This document shows positions 52,281-64,000 of a stretch of 64,000 bases of DNA, piece after piece; the first letter of the stretch is position 1, and every line of letters starts with the position of its first letter. Made by a program: the position numbers and the translations under genes. The notes below the pieces were generated by a model, which ran no database searches, was not told the DNA's origin, and was given only the letters and a program-made list of their open reading frames with translations. The stretch lies in assembly GCA_023101885.1 (NCBI GenBank), contig JALPQD010000405.1:1572222-1636221 (forward strand), given 5' to 3'. The stretch comes from Typhlomys cinereus. Taxonomy: Eukaryota > Chordata > Mammalia > Rodentia > Platacanthomyidae.

Positions 52281-52524
52281 AAAGAGAGAGAGAAAGGAAA
52301 AAAGGAGGAAAAGGAAAAGAAAACAAGAGCTGTGCTTTTTAATTTACCATAGTACTAAATAGATTGCTATCCATGTGATCTGAATAACTTGATGACTTCT
52401 GAATAACAGCGGATGACTTATCAAGTATTTAATAATCTGAAAATTCTGTTCTAGTTATTGCTTTAGTTTCCAAATTTTTCTTATTTCTCATTCCATGATC
52501 TTGAATTTAATCTGTTCCATAATA

Positions 52525-52745
52525 TTACTTCACTATTTAGACTTGCAAGCAGAAATACGTGAGTTCCAATCCCAGATCCCATGTAAAAATTCCAGACAGA
52601 AATGGCAGTGGCCTGGAAAATCCCAGCATGAAGCAAAAAGGAGGCAGAAGTAATCTAGGATAATTCTCAAGTCATCCTTGGGCCTTTCGATACAAATAAA
52701 TAAATAAATAAATAAATAATAAATAAATAAATAAATAAATAACTT
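52525..52745 (+). repeat. Old ID-headed SINE with (AAAT)n tail
   Basis: 'cgtgagttccaatcccagat', 'cccatgtaaaaattccagac', 'agaagtaatctaggataatt', then about 12 AAAT units at 52695-52742 in place of the usual CA tail. The first bases of the head are missing. Confidence 0.7.
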
Positions 52746-52800
52746 AAATAGAAATAAAAATAGAAAAAAATCAAGATTTTTTTACATAAAAATTGTATTA

Positions 52801-54829
<2,029 letters not shown>

Positions 54830-55290
54830 AATTACACAAATGTATCAACTTGCCATTTTATTCACTGTCATATCTACCAGCAACCATTGTAACGTCTGGC
54901 ACATAATAGGCACTGAATGAATTTTCTTTCAACTTGAAAACATACCCAATCTACTCTAGTTTAAAGGAATGCAGACTTGCTGGCTGCCTATCTTGAATGG
55001 TTTACCTTCACATATTAACAAAGAACTTCCTTCAAGTTTCTCTAGTTTCAAGTTAAATATTACTTCCTCATTATGTACCATTTTTACCATAGTTTCTCTT
55101 TAGCACACTGTATTACCTTATTATCTTCATAACCTACCTACCATGTTAATTATGTAGCTTGTTTATCATAGTGTTCCTTTCCTGCTTTGTGAGAACAGGA
55201 GTTCATCTATCTTGATTGTTTCTTCAGGACCTAGGACAGAGCCTGACATGCCGTATTATAGAAGATTAAATATTGGATAGTGAATTAATT
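54830..55290 (+). repeat. L2 fragments
   Basis: Two pieces in the L2 3' style: 'aacgtctggcacataatagg' followed by 'cactgaatgaattttctttc' (about 54890-54930), and 'gtgagaacaggagttcatct' with 'aggacctaggacagagcctg' (about 55185-55260). Confidence 0.55.
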
Positions 55291-55375
55291 TGCCTAATTT
55301 ATGTAGACATCAAGAGTATTTAGCTAGTAACCCTTTCTGTGTATACTAAATAATCATTACTCATAAAGACAGGTT

Positions 55376-55600
55376 GGGGGCTGATGAGATGACTCAGTAA
55401 GTAAAGGTATTTGCCACACAAGTCTTACAACTTGAGTTCAGTCCCCAGAGCTTATGTAAAGATGGAAGAAAGAATCAACTTCACAAAATTGTCTTCTGAC
55501 CTCCACACATGCTATGGTACATGCACCTCTCTGAACACACACATCACATAGACATATAATAATATATAATGATATATAATGATAATAAATCAAAGAGAAC
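55376..55600 (+). repeat. Old tRNA-headed SINE (B2-like)
   Basis: 'ggggctgatgagatgactca', 'acaacttgagttcagtcccc' and 'gtcttctgacctccacacat' followed by an ATA-rich tail are close to a B2/ID-type head and body. Confidence 0.7.
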
Positions 55601-56299
55601 TTAAAAAGAGCCACAGATTGGGAATTAGTTGATTTTAGCAAATTAATAGTAAGTAGCCAGGTGACTGCAAACTGCTCTGTAATACTTTATCTCTACACTG
55701 ACTTCTAATACTAAAGTTCTGTCTCACAGCTACCAAGTAAATACTCCCAATTTCATTATCAGCAGCTTCAAAAGTACTCATTTGCATTTTATCATGAATT
55801 TAATGAATCAGAATTGGTGGTATGTCTTTTCTCAAATTGTTCTACTTCCACTTCTATCAATACTATCAAATGTTTTATGTAACTCTCCAATGAACTTTCA
55901 CAAAGTTCTTGATGTCTCTCTCCCTTGTTCTCTCCCTCTGTCCCAGCCCTGCTCACTCTTGCTCTCACTCTTAATCTTACTCTTCTTGCTTTCACTTTTT
56001 CATCCATCCCATAAATCTAATCACTAGACAAAACTTTTGTGTTTCCTTCTAATTGATCTTTAGATTTCTTCTGCATTGGTACTTTCAATGTTTGTAGTCT
56101 AATCAGATTCTCTTTTCCTCGAATACATATTCTAGTTATCCAGGTTTTTTCCCCCATTTCAATCTATCCCACATATTTTCTCCATAATTATTTTACAAAA
56201 TGTCACTTAAATTTCAGCAACCTCCAAGTTCAGGGATGTTCTTTTAGTAGTACAGATCAGACACAAATGCATTTGCCTGGATTTAAGGGTCATTTTTTA
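55601..56299. other. 5' intron of CCDC73, nothing recognised
   Basis: AT- and pyrimidine-rich, no element identified. Confidence 0.5.
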
Positions 56300-56465
56300 T
56301 TCTTTATTTATTAATTAGGAGAGAGAGAAAATACATGCATGCATGCATGTCACAATGCAGGGTGGAGGTCAGAGGACAACTACTGGAAATCAGTTCTCTC
56401 CTTCTGACTCAGGTCACCCATTCGCAGTCGGGTGCCTTACCGCTGAACTGTCTCAATAGCCAGGT
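56300..56465 (-). repeat. B3-like SINE, minus orientation
   Basis: (ATGC)n at 56334-56349, then 'tggaggtcagaggacaacta' and 'ttaccgctgaactgtctcaa'. Confidence 0.6.
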
Positions 56466-56832
56466 TCCCATTTTCTATTGCCTCACTACTGGAATATTGC
56501 TTAAAGTAAGAACTATTATTTTATTCTTTCATTCATTCTTTCATGAGAAAAGCACTCAGTAAAGTACTGATTTCAATAACTTACACACATTCAATTCCTT
56601 GCCTATGACAAAACAATTTCACATATACTTTCTCTTTGATCCCTAAGTTTCTTCTCTGAAGTCTTCTTCCTACATAGTATGATAAAAAATATCACTGAAC
56701 TTAGTCAGAGGGTCTACACTTGGGTGAAAAATGACTATATTTTATCGACTGGTAATGGGGTAAGACTAGTTTTCTGAGTCTCTTTAATCTGACAATAAAC
56801 CTCAACTTTAAAAAGCAAAAGATGGGGAGGGG

Positions 56833-57034
56833 AGAAGGCTGGAGAAGTGGCTCAGGGGTTAAGCCTCTGCCTTGCAAGCAGAAGGTCCTAAGTTCGGATC
56901 CTAGACTCCACATATAGATGCCGGGCGGGGGCGGCCTGAGTTTTTGGTCCTGGTAGGGCAGGGCAGAGTAAACAAGGAGGAGGTGGAGATGGTCCATGGT
57001 GGTTCCCAAATTCGCCAGTGTTTCTACACACACA

Positions 57035-57086
<52 letters not shown>

Positions 57087-57150
57087 ACGCACATATACTC
57101 ACACATGCACAATTGAATTTAAAAAATTTAAAAATGTTAAAAAAAGCTAA
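56833..57150 (+). mobile_element. Young ID-headed SINE, plus orientation
   Basis: 'aggctggagaagtggctcag', 'gtcctaagttcggatcctag', 'gttcccaaattcgccagtgt', then a long CA tail at 57027-57090. A probable duplication, AAAAGCAAAAGA (about 56813) against AAAAGCTAAAGA (about 57143), flanks it. Confidence 0.85.
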
Positions 57151-57329
57151 AGACAGGATCAAATGTCTAAAAGACTAGCACCATTAAAGGCTGAAAACAT
57201 ATTATAACTGGACTAACAACCATAATGAGATAAAGAAATAAATTATGAAGAGAATATAAGAAAAATCCCACAACTATTACTTCACTCTCTGCACTATTGA
57301 AACTTCTTAAAACACTACACATACTGTTG

Positions 57330-57440
57330 TTTTGTTGTTTTTGAAATGGTCTACATAGCCCAGGCTGGCTTAAACTCCTTATACTCTTGCTTCCACCTCC
57401 CAAATGCTGAGATTACAAATGTGCACCACCACATCTGGCA
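57330..57440 (-). repeat. B1-like SINE, minus orientation
   Basis: 'tgttgtttttgaaatggtct', 'acatagcccaggctggctta' and 'gtgcaccaccacatctggca'. Confidence 0.8.
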
Positions 57441-57804
57441 ATGTATTAAGTATTAATATTTTATCAGAAAGGTGTTTTCTTATGTAAATCACACCTACTA
57501 ATATTCCATCTTACAAAAGAAATTAAAAGCAATCTGTGACTTTAATTTTATTACTATAAAATATTTTCATCAAAATATTCCTATTTTTATAAATTAATTT
57601 CATGTTACACATTTATCAGAAGTACAACTTAAAGTGCATTTATGTAACCTAGTATTTTTTCTTGCCTCATACATACTATCTTAAATATCTTATGTTCAAA
57701 ATATTGACCAAATAACTGTAAAATTTGGGAACAGTACCTCTTTATGTTTTGAGCAGAAAATCACATTACTTTTTAGTCTAATAGTCAAACATGCTAAATA
57801 ATGA
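57441..57804. other. Intronic sequence, nothing recognised
   Basis: AT-rich, no element identified. Confidence 0.5.
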
Positions 57805-58008
57805 GACTGGGGATGTAGTTTATTTGGCAGAGTGCTTGCCTAACATACTTTGTGAAGCTCTGGATTCAATCCTTAACACAGCATTAAACCAAGTCTGGTA
57901 GCTCAAGCTTGTAATCCCAGTACTTGGGAGATAGAGGCAAAAGAGTTCAAAGTCATCTTCAGCTGCATAGTGAGGTTAAGGCCAGCCTTGGGTACATGAG
58001 CCCTATCA

Positions 58009-58057
<49 letters not shown>
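57805..58057 (+). repeat. B4-type SINE with (CA)n tail
   Basis: ID part 'gactggggatgtagtttatt' and 'ctggattcaatccttaacac', then B1 part 'ttgtaatcccagtacttggg' and 'aaggccagccttgggtacat'. A (CA)n run at 58014-58056. Confidence 0.8.
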
Positions 58058-58061
<4 letters not shown>

Positions 58062-58514
58062 AAGTATTTTTAATACAGTCTGAGCAAAAGCATCAGCAAT
58101 ACCTAAAAACTTGTTAGAAATACACATTCTCAGGACTACAGACCTAGTGAATCAGGAACTATGGGTATGGCTGACATCCTGTGTTTCAGAAATCACTAAC
58201 ATATAGGAACCTTGAAACAAATAACCTGAACATATGATACTCACTTGCTCACTGTAATATACTGGAAATTTTGATTTAGATCTTCTTTGGGAAAAACTTT
58301 TAATTTCTTTTTTCTGATTTTTCAAATATTGATCTAAAGGACTACACAAAACTATGAGCACTGCAATCTGTCTCAACAGTATAAAAAGGAAACTGTTGAA
58401 AACAATAATAAAAGAAAATTAATGCTAAGTACTTACAAATTTCCATAAATTTCCAAAATACACGCCAGAACCAGTGACTCAGAAAGCTGTATATGTCCTC
58501 ATTTAATATACTTC

Positions 58515-58586
58515 TAAAATGTCTCCTCCCACCCGCCTGCCCGCCCGACCGGGAAAGGATTCGCTCCCCGGTCCTCCATCCCAGGT
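58515..58586. other. Isolated GC- and CpG-rich patch
   Basis: About 70 bp with at least seven CpGs ('ctgcccgcccgaccgggaaa', 'ggattcgctccccggtcctc') in otherwise AT-rich DNA. It lies upstream of the coding start of CCDC73. It could be a remnant of a CpG promoter or first exon, or a GC-rich insertion. I cannot decide. Confidence 0.35.
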
Positions 58587-58620
58587 AATGCACATTACCT
58601 GAAAAAAGAATGTATTCAAC

Positions 58621-58725
58621 TGGACTGGGCATTGCACAGCTTTAACCCGGGTGTTTGGAAAACCAAGGAACACCCTGAATTTGAGATCAACCCAGACTAC
58701 ATAGTAAGACCCTAACTCAAAAAAT
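58621..58725 (+). repeat. B1-like SINE
   Basis: 'ggactgggcattgcacagct', 'ttaacccgggtgtttggaaa' and 'gactacatagtaagacccta' follow B1 order. Confidence 0.7.
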
Positions 58726-58739
58726 TTATATGCCCCCAT

Positions 58740-59020
58740 AGAATATAGAGGAACTTAAGAGAATGAGATCATACAGTGGAAATCTTGGGGACTGAAGTTG
58801 GGTGAGTGAAGGGAAATGCTTCTATCAGTGGAGTGGCCTGCAGAGAGGCAAACTTGGTATGCCACAAAAGGCCTAAACCCCCACAAGAATAGACAAGCCA
58901 GAGGGAACCCTGGGGTCCATAGAAGCAGACAAAGGATGGGAGGGAATGGGAAGGAGGGGAATGGAGGGAAGCAGGAATGAGTATTCAATATGCTTGTAGA
59001 AGTAAAAACAAAATTTAAAA
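58740..59020 (+). mobile_element. L1 3'-end fragment
   Basis: 'gaacttaagagaatgagatc', 'gaccacaaaagg'-like middle, a G-rich purine tract at 58930-58975 and the end 'tgcttgtagaagtaaaaaca' with an A-tail, the usual L1 3' layout. Confidence 0.6.
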
Positions 59021-59092
59021 AAGAACCTATATAGTATACATAAATATATAATATGAAATGGCAAAACAAAAGAATATACCTACCCATAAAAA

Positions 59093-59520
59093 TTGTTTCA
59101 AATGAATAAATATAATTCCTACAAAAAATATACTTCTAAAATGTATGGTAGTAAGATAGTTCTGGAAGAGGCAACTAAGCATATGAAGTCAGTTCCATTA
59201 TCATTTTTTAAATATATCAGCCCTTTGTCTTATCCAGAAATTTCCAAGAGTTATGCTAGGACAATGTGCCATGAACTAATGATAGCCTTGGAAGTTACTG
59301 ATTCTCTCAGTTCTGCAAAATACCAGGTACAGCCTGGAATAATCTAGAGGTTGTTAGAACAGGTCAAGGGTAACTATTCACTTGTGTCCCCACACACACT
59401 CTACGAATACTGTGTTGTCAAGTTTTAATTATGCCATTATATATTTTTCAACCATTTTATCAAATTCAAAGAATAAAGTGGAAAAGCAATCAAGGAAGAT
59501 TCCTGACAGCAGCCTAAGGC
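59093..59520. other. Intronic sequence, nothing recognised
   Basis: AT-rich. No element identified. Confidence 0.5.
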
Positions 59521-59526
59521 ATGCAT

Positions 59527-59558
<32 letters not shown>

Positions 59559-59632
59559 ACACGGTTGAACACTCACACACACACATGTGCCCACACATGT
59601 GAACAAACACACGTACACATCCCACATACCCA
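59521..59632. repeat. Imperfect CA-rich microsatellite
   Basis: A CA run at 59527-59562 followed by interrupted 'cacacaca' and 'cccacacatg' blocks. Confidence 0.85.
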
Positions 59633-59672
59633 CATAGAGAAATGGAAAAAAGAATAGGTGAAGAATTCAAAA

Positions 59673-59785
59673 AGGCCATGCATGGTGGGTCACACCTGTA
59701 CATGTACAAGGCTGAAGGGTCAGGAGTTCAAAGTCATCCTTGGCTACATGGAAAATGCAATGCTAGCCTGGGCCACTTAAAAAAA
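59673..59785 (+). repeat. B1-like SINE
   Basis: 'ggccatgcatggtgggtcac', 'gtcaggagttcaaagtcatc' and 'atgctagcctgggccactta'. Confidence 0.75.
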
Positions 59786-59859
59786 TAAAACAACAATCAA
59801 CAAATGGACCAATGAACTAGACAAACAGTTCTGAAAAGAAGTATATATGGCCAATAGAC

Positions 59860-60320
59860 ATATATTCTTACTCGTTGGGAAAATTACAAAGCAAAAGTTA
59901 CATTAAAATTCATCTCACACCAATCATAATGACTATACCAAGAAAACAGAGGACAACAAATGCTGATAAGGGTGCAGGTAATGAGAGTGCACTTAAACAA
60001 TATTAGTGGCAATGTAAACTTGTCCAGCCATTATGGAAATTAGTATGGAGTTCCTCAGAAAACTAAAATTAAAGTTAACATATAATCTACTCAAGTCAAC
60101 ATTCTACAGAGATACATATATATCTGCATTTGTTGCAGTATAACTCAAAATAGCCACGTTACTGAGTCAGCCTAGACTATCAACAAATAAATTTTTTTGA
60201 AAATTCCCAATGTGGTTTTACTCATAAATAAAAATGAAAGAATATAATTTACAGAAAATGGATAGAACTGGACATCATCATGGTAAGCAAAATAAGACAC
60301 ATTCAAAAAGACAAATATAA
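59860..60320 (+). mobile_element. L1 ORF2 3' fragment
   Basis: 'catctcacaccaatcataat', 'acaacaaatgctgataaggg', 'tggaaattagtatggagttc' and 'agaactggacatcatcatgg' are the ORF2 C-terminal block in order, heavily mutated. Confidence 0.8.
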
Positions 60321-60334
60321 AAAAAAGACAAATA

Positions 60335-60560
60335 TCGGTAAAGCGTTTGCTTTGTAAGCATGAGCACATGAGTTCAATCCCTATAAATCCATATAAAAAT
60401 ACAGGGCATAACAGCATGCACCCGTAGTCCCTATGCTGGAGAGGTAGAGACAGGAGGATCCTGGGGCTTGTTGGTCAGTCGGTCTAGATGAACTGGTGAG
60501 CTAACGAACAATAACGAATTCTGTAGTGGTTATCATTCCTGAGTTAGTCTTCCAACCTAC
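60335..60560 (+). repeat. B2/ID-type SINE inserted in the L1
   Basis: 'taaagcgtttgctttgtaag', 'gagttcaatccctataaatc' and 'ggagaggtagagacaggagg'. The L1 resumes after it (60640). Confidence 0.6.
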
Positions 60561-60639
60561 ACACACACACACATGCACACAAAAACACATACAAACATGA
60601 ATGTGTATGCTCATACACATGAACACACACATAAAAAGA

Positions 60640-60910
60640 AAACTATCAGATGTGCAGAATCTAGATTTTCAAAAAATATAACATGAACATTAAAAGGAGA
60701 CTATTTGGGAAAAGTAAAAGAACAAATGAGGGGGGAAAGAGGGACAGAATAGGTAATAGGAATATGAATATGAGCAAAGTATGACAAACATGTATGGAAA
60801 TGTCATCATGAAACCTATCCTTTTCTGTAGTGAATGTGTGCTGATATACAGATGACCAAATTGTTCCAAAAATGACAAAATGAGTTTGGAATATGAGTTA
60901 CAGACATACC
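60640..60910 (+). mobile_element. L1 3' UTR end
   Basis: 'caaatgaggggggaaagagg', 'gaatatgagcaaagtatgac' and 'ggaaatgtcatcatgaaacc' match an older rodent L1 3' end. Probably the same insertion as 59860-60320. Confidence 0.65.
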
Positions 60911-61774
60911 TGTAAGGGGGCAGCAAAGTATCTATTACATGAAACCGCTTGCCCATCAGATACCAAAGCAGTCCTGTCCTGTCTGTTTCCTGGGCCACAG
61001 GGCTTCCACAGCAGCTCTTTTATCATATTGGAGGTATGTTTTCTAGAGAATTAGACTAGGCTTTGGGGAAAAAAACAGAATATAACACCTGGAATTTCTT
61101 CACAAAACTTCCTAGTCAGTCAACCCTACAATGAAGACAACAGTCAGCAATTCCTACCTATACACATAGAGCTTCCAAATCATTTGGGGAGAGGGGTCTG
61201 CTGTCTTGGTTCTTTTTTTTTTAATTTCCTTTTGGTTTTGTGGTTCTGAAGGGTTGAACCAAAGGTCTTGTATATAACATTCTAGGCAAATACTCTACTA
61301 TCCAGATGAAAAAGGTGAGGAGAATACTACAACACATGTGCAATAAAGAGCCACCAGTCCAGACCGCAGTGACTAATAGATTTCAGCAGCAGCTTCCTCC
61401 ACACAGTGAAATAAACAAGACAACTTGCTATTTTCAAATTACTAATAAGAGCTTTATGGAAAAAGTATAACATTGATTTACTAATGAATACATTTTTTAA
61501 AAAATCAATGAAGAAAATAAAAGACAATCCAAGGTAGCAAGGAAAAAATAATCACATATACTGTCTATAACAGTTAAGCCATGATAACTGAGTACTGACA
61601 CAATCTAGACTAGGATATATTTTATGGGAAGGACAGACAGTATATAAAGGGAAGAAGCTATTAGGACCAGATATGAAAAAAAAAACTATCATTTTCCACT
61701 CTAGAAACTCACTAGACAATGTATAAAATGAGAAAAGCTGACTATCAAGTTTAAGCATATTATTTAACTGAAAG
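60911..61774. other. Intronic sequence, nothing recognised
   Basis: No element identified, apart from a short T-rich reversed SINE-like piece at about 61205-61300. Confidence 0.45.
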
Positions 61775-61865
61775 GCAAGTATGATGGCTAAAGCCAAAAT
61801 CTAGGCTGTAGCAGGACTGTGAGTTTGAAGTCAGCCTAAGTTATAAGGCAAGAATACCTGAAAGA
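61775..61865 (+). repeat. B1 fragment
   Basis: 'aaggcaagtatgatggctaa' and 'ttgaagtcagcctaagttat', with the tail lost to the adjoining L1 insertion. Confidence 0.55.
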
Positions 61866-62820
61866 TTACAGTAGAGAAAATAGGCCTCCATCAAGGATTG
61901 CAAGAAAGTAATGTGACACCTAGTTAAGTTCACAATTCGTTCCTGATCATTTACAACTAAGGGGGTATGAACTCACCAGAAGGGGAGGGCATATAGTCCG
62001 GCAGATTAAAAAGTAACCAATTTGCAAATGGGTGATTGACCCCTCCCATTGCCTAATGCCATATGACCCTGCGATTCCACTTTTGGGTATAAGTATTACA
62101 TCTACCCTTGAATGTGCTCTTATAATAAGACTCCAGTTTAACAGCTTTCTGTCTCTGGCCAGGGAGTGACATACAGTGCCCATCACGATGGAGTGAAGGG
62201 CATTACAGGAGCAACAAAACTGCAAAAGAAAATCAACGAACCACTATCCAGAACTTCAGAGACTCTATATCAACCACCTAGAACTAGGCCAGACTAATCT
62301 CTCCCCATCCTGAAGCTCAGGGACATTTGCGGAAGAGGGGGCGGTAAGAGTGTAAGAGCAAAAGGATGGGAGGAGCAATGATTTGCAAGATACTCCACAC
62401 AAGTTAGGGCCGAAGCAATCATAATTGAACATTGCATGCCTGGCACAATGTCCAACACACTATTGACCTCACAAAGTCTAGCATCTGCTAAAGGCACCAA
62501 GATCCTTGGAGGCAAGGGATTGACAGCCACAGTAGTGTTCCTATGCTTAAGGGGAACACAGGAAAGGGTTCAGGGAAATGCCACTGGGTCCTTGTACGTC
62601 ATCGGAGAGGAGGGCCCAGAGGAGAGTCAGGCATGCACAAGAAAGGACTCTGGGAATTGGGGCGATAGGCACCGGGGGGGGATGGGGCAAGAGGGGTGAG
62701 GGGAGGGGGAGCAGGGGGTTGGGGGGGGAGGGAGGGAGGGAACTGGTGTACCTATTAAGTTTGTATGAGCTGAAATAATAATAAAAAATGTATTATAATA
62801 AAAAAAGAATACCTGAAAGA
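61851..62820 (+). mobile_element. Young L1 3'-end insertion with duplication
   Basis: AGAATACCTGAAAGA occurs at 61851-61865 and 62806-62820, flanking 940 bp of L1 3' sequence (61866-62805). This is the longest copy here. It contains the ORF2/3'-UTR junction-like 'gattccacttttgggtataa', the unique block 62220-62600, the G-rich tract 62655-62745, 'ttgtatgagctgaaataata' and an A-tail. Confidence 0.85.
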
Positions 62821-63128
62821 GTAAATAAACAAATAAAAAGTAAAATGATTAAAAATCATTTAAAAATTAAATTGTTGCTTTAGAGAGGAGAAAATTTCAG
62901 GTCCCTGCTTTTCTGAAGAATCTTGTTTAAAAAAAATGTGTAAGTGATTTTTGCCCTATTTCCTCATTTCTATTAAGAATATACATAACAGCCACAAATG
63001 TTAATATCAATCTGATCTAATTTCTAAAGGTTGATCATATTTTAAAATCCTATGACTTTTTGGTCTGTGACTTATTTTGCTACAATAAATTATTTCTAAG
63101 AAAAAAAAAGAATATACATAACATTTTA
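62821..63128. other. Spacer between two convergent L1 insertions
   Basis: AT-rich, about 300 bp, with no recognised element. Confidence 0.6.
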
Positions 63129-63893
63129 GTGATAGGGAAAATATTTTTTTTTCTCTTGCTGAGTGTGCAGTTCTTTTTTTTTAATTAAAAATTTAATTAT
63201 ACATTTTAAAATTTTTTACCAGTTCCCTCCCTCCCCCCTCCTCCCCCTCCCCTTCCCCCAGTGCCTCCCCCCCAATTCCCAGAGAGTCCTTTATTGTGTA
63301 CGCCTAACTCTCCACTGGGTCCTCCTCTCCGATGACATATAAGGACCCAGTGGCATTTCCATAAGCCCTTTCTCTTGTTCCCCTTAAGCATAAGATCACT
63401 ACTATGGCTGTCAATCTCTTGCCTCCAGGGGTCTCGGTGCCCTTAACAGATGCTAGACTTTATGAGGGCAACAGTGCGCTGGACATTGCGCAGGGCATGC
63501 AAAGTCCCATTATGATTGCTTTGGCCCCAACTATTGTTGAGAATCTTGCAAATCGTTGCTCCTCCCATCCTTTTGCTCTTACAATCTTACCGCCCCCTCT
63601 TCCGCAAATGTCCCTGAGCTCCAGGATGGGGAGAGATTAGGCTGTCCTAGTTCTATGTGATTGATATAGAGTCTCTGAAGTTCTGGATTGTGGTTTGTTG
63701 ATTTTCTTTTGCAGTTTTGCTGCTCCTGCAATTCCCTTCACTCCATTCTGCTGGGCACTGTATGTCACCCCCTGGCCAGAGACAAAAAGCTGTTAAACTG
63801 GAGTCTTGTTGTAATAGCACATTCAAGGGTAGATGTAATAAGAGTAGAAAACCTCACTGAGGGAGGGGTCCATCACGTGATAGGGAAAATATT
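63129..63893 (-). mobile_element. Young L1 3'-end insertion, minus orientation, with short transduced tail
   Basis: GTGATAGGGAAAATATT occurs at 63129-63145 and 63877-63893, an exact 17-bp duplication. Between them, read on the minus strand, is the L1 3' block from 63876 down to an A-tail at about 63182-63174, then 21 unrelated bases (63173-63153) and a second A-run reaching the duplication. The G-rich tract lies at 63225-63275 (C-rich on +). Confidence 0.85.
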
Positions 63894-64000
63894 GTTGATG
63901 CAACCCTTAGAAATATACTATCAGTTTAGTTGAAAACAGCTTTTTATGAAGTAAAAAATAAGAGTACATTATATTAGAATATATCAACTATCTTCAAATA

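Overview
This is mammalian, almost certainly rodent, chromosomal DNA. It is AT-rich and intron-dominated. It carries B1 and ID/B4-type SINEs, MaLR LTR elements, L1 3' ends, and old MIR/L2 remnants. The commonest SINE has a tRNA-like, ID-type head and a lineage-specific tail ending in (CA)n. It does not match the mouse or rat consensus I remember, so I suspect a non-murine rodent (a jerboa-like lineage is a guess). There is no sign of bacterial or viral gene organisation.

One real gene fills most of the window: CCDC73 (coiled-coil domain containing 73), on the minus strand. I could place twelve consecutive coding exons between 53144 and 3235. They run in protein order, in compatible reading phase, and each has an AG acceptor and a GT donor. 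The start codon is at 53130. The exon carrying it opens with a splice acceptor, so at least one non-coding 5' exon lies upstream (above 53144). The remaining 3' exons lie beyond position 1. Ten of the first eleven exons are intact. Exon 11 (11207-11102) has one extra base, which creates a stop after about 297 codons, and it also has the only donor that does not begin GTA. Its ancestral length is a multiple of three, so skipping it would restore the frame.

The rest is intron filled with transposons. The densest part is 21.4-24.8 kb, where a TPI1 processed pseudogene sits inside a young L1 3' fragment, which itself sits inside an older L1 3' region. Both younger insertions are framed by recognisable target-site duplications. 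Other young L1 3' insertions with clear duplications lie at 37229-38080, 61851-62820 and 63129-63893. Two of these carry extra sequence between two A-tails, as expected of 3' transduction. The last two face each other and form a roughly 0.5-kb inverted repeat. A MaLR element with both LTRs occupies 39.6-41.9 kb, and another LTR family has four copies (6.7, 43.3, 45.1 and 48.4 kb).

Stretches not listed as repeats are AT-rich intron in which I recognise nothing. Family names of repeats come from remembered consensus features, not from a database search.
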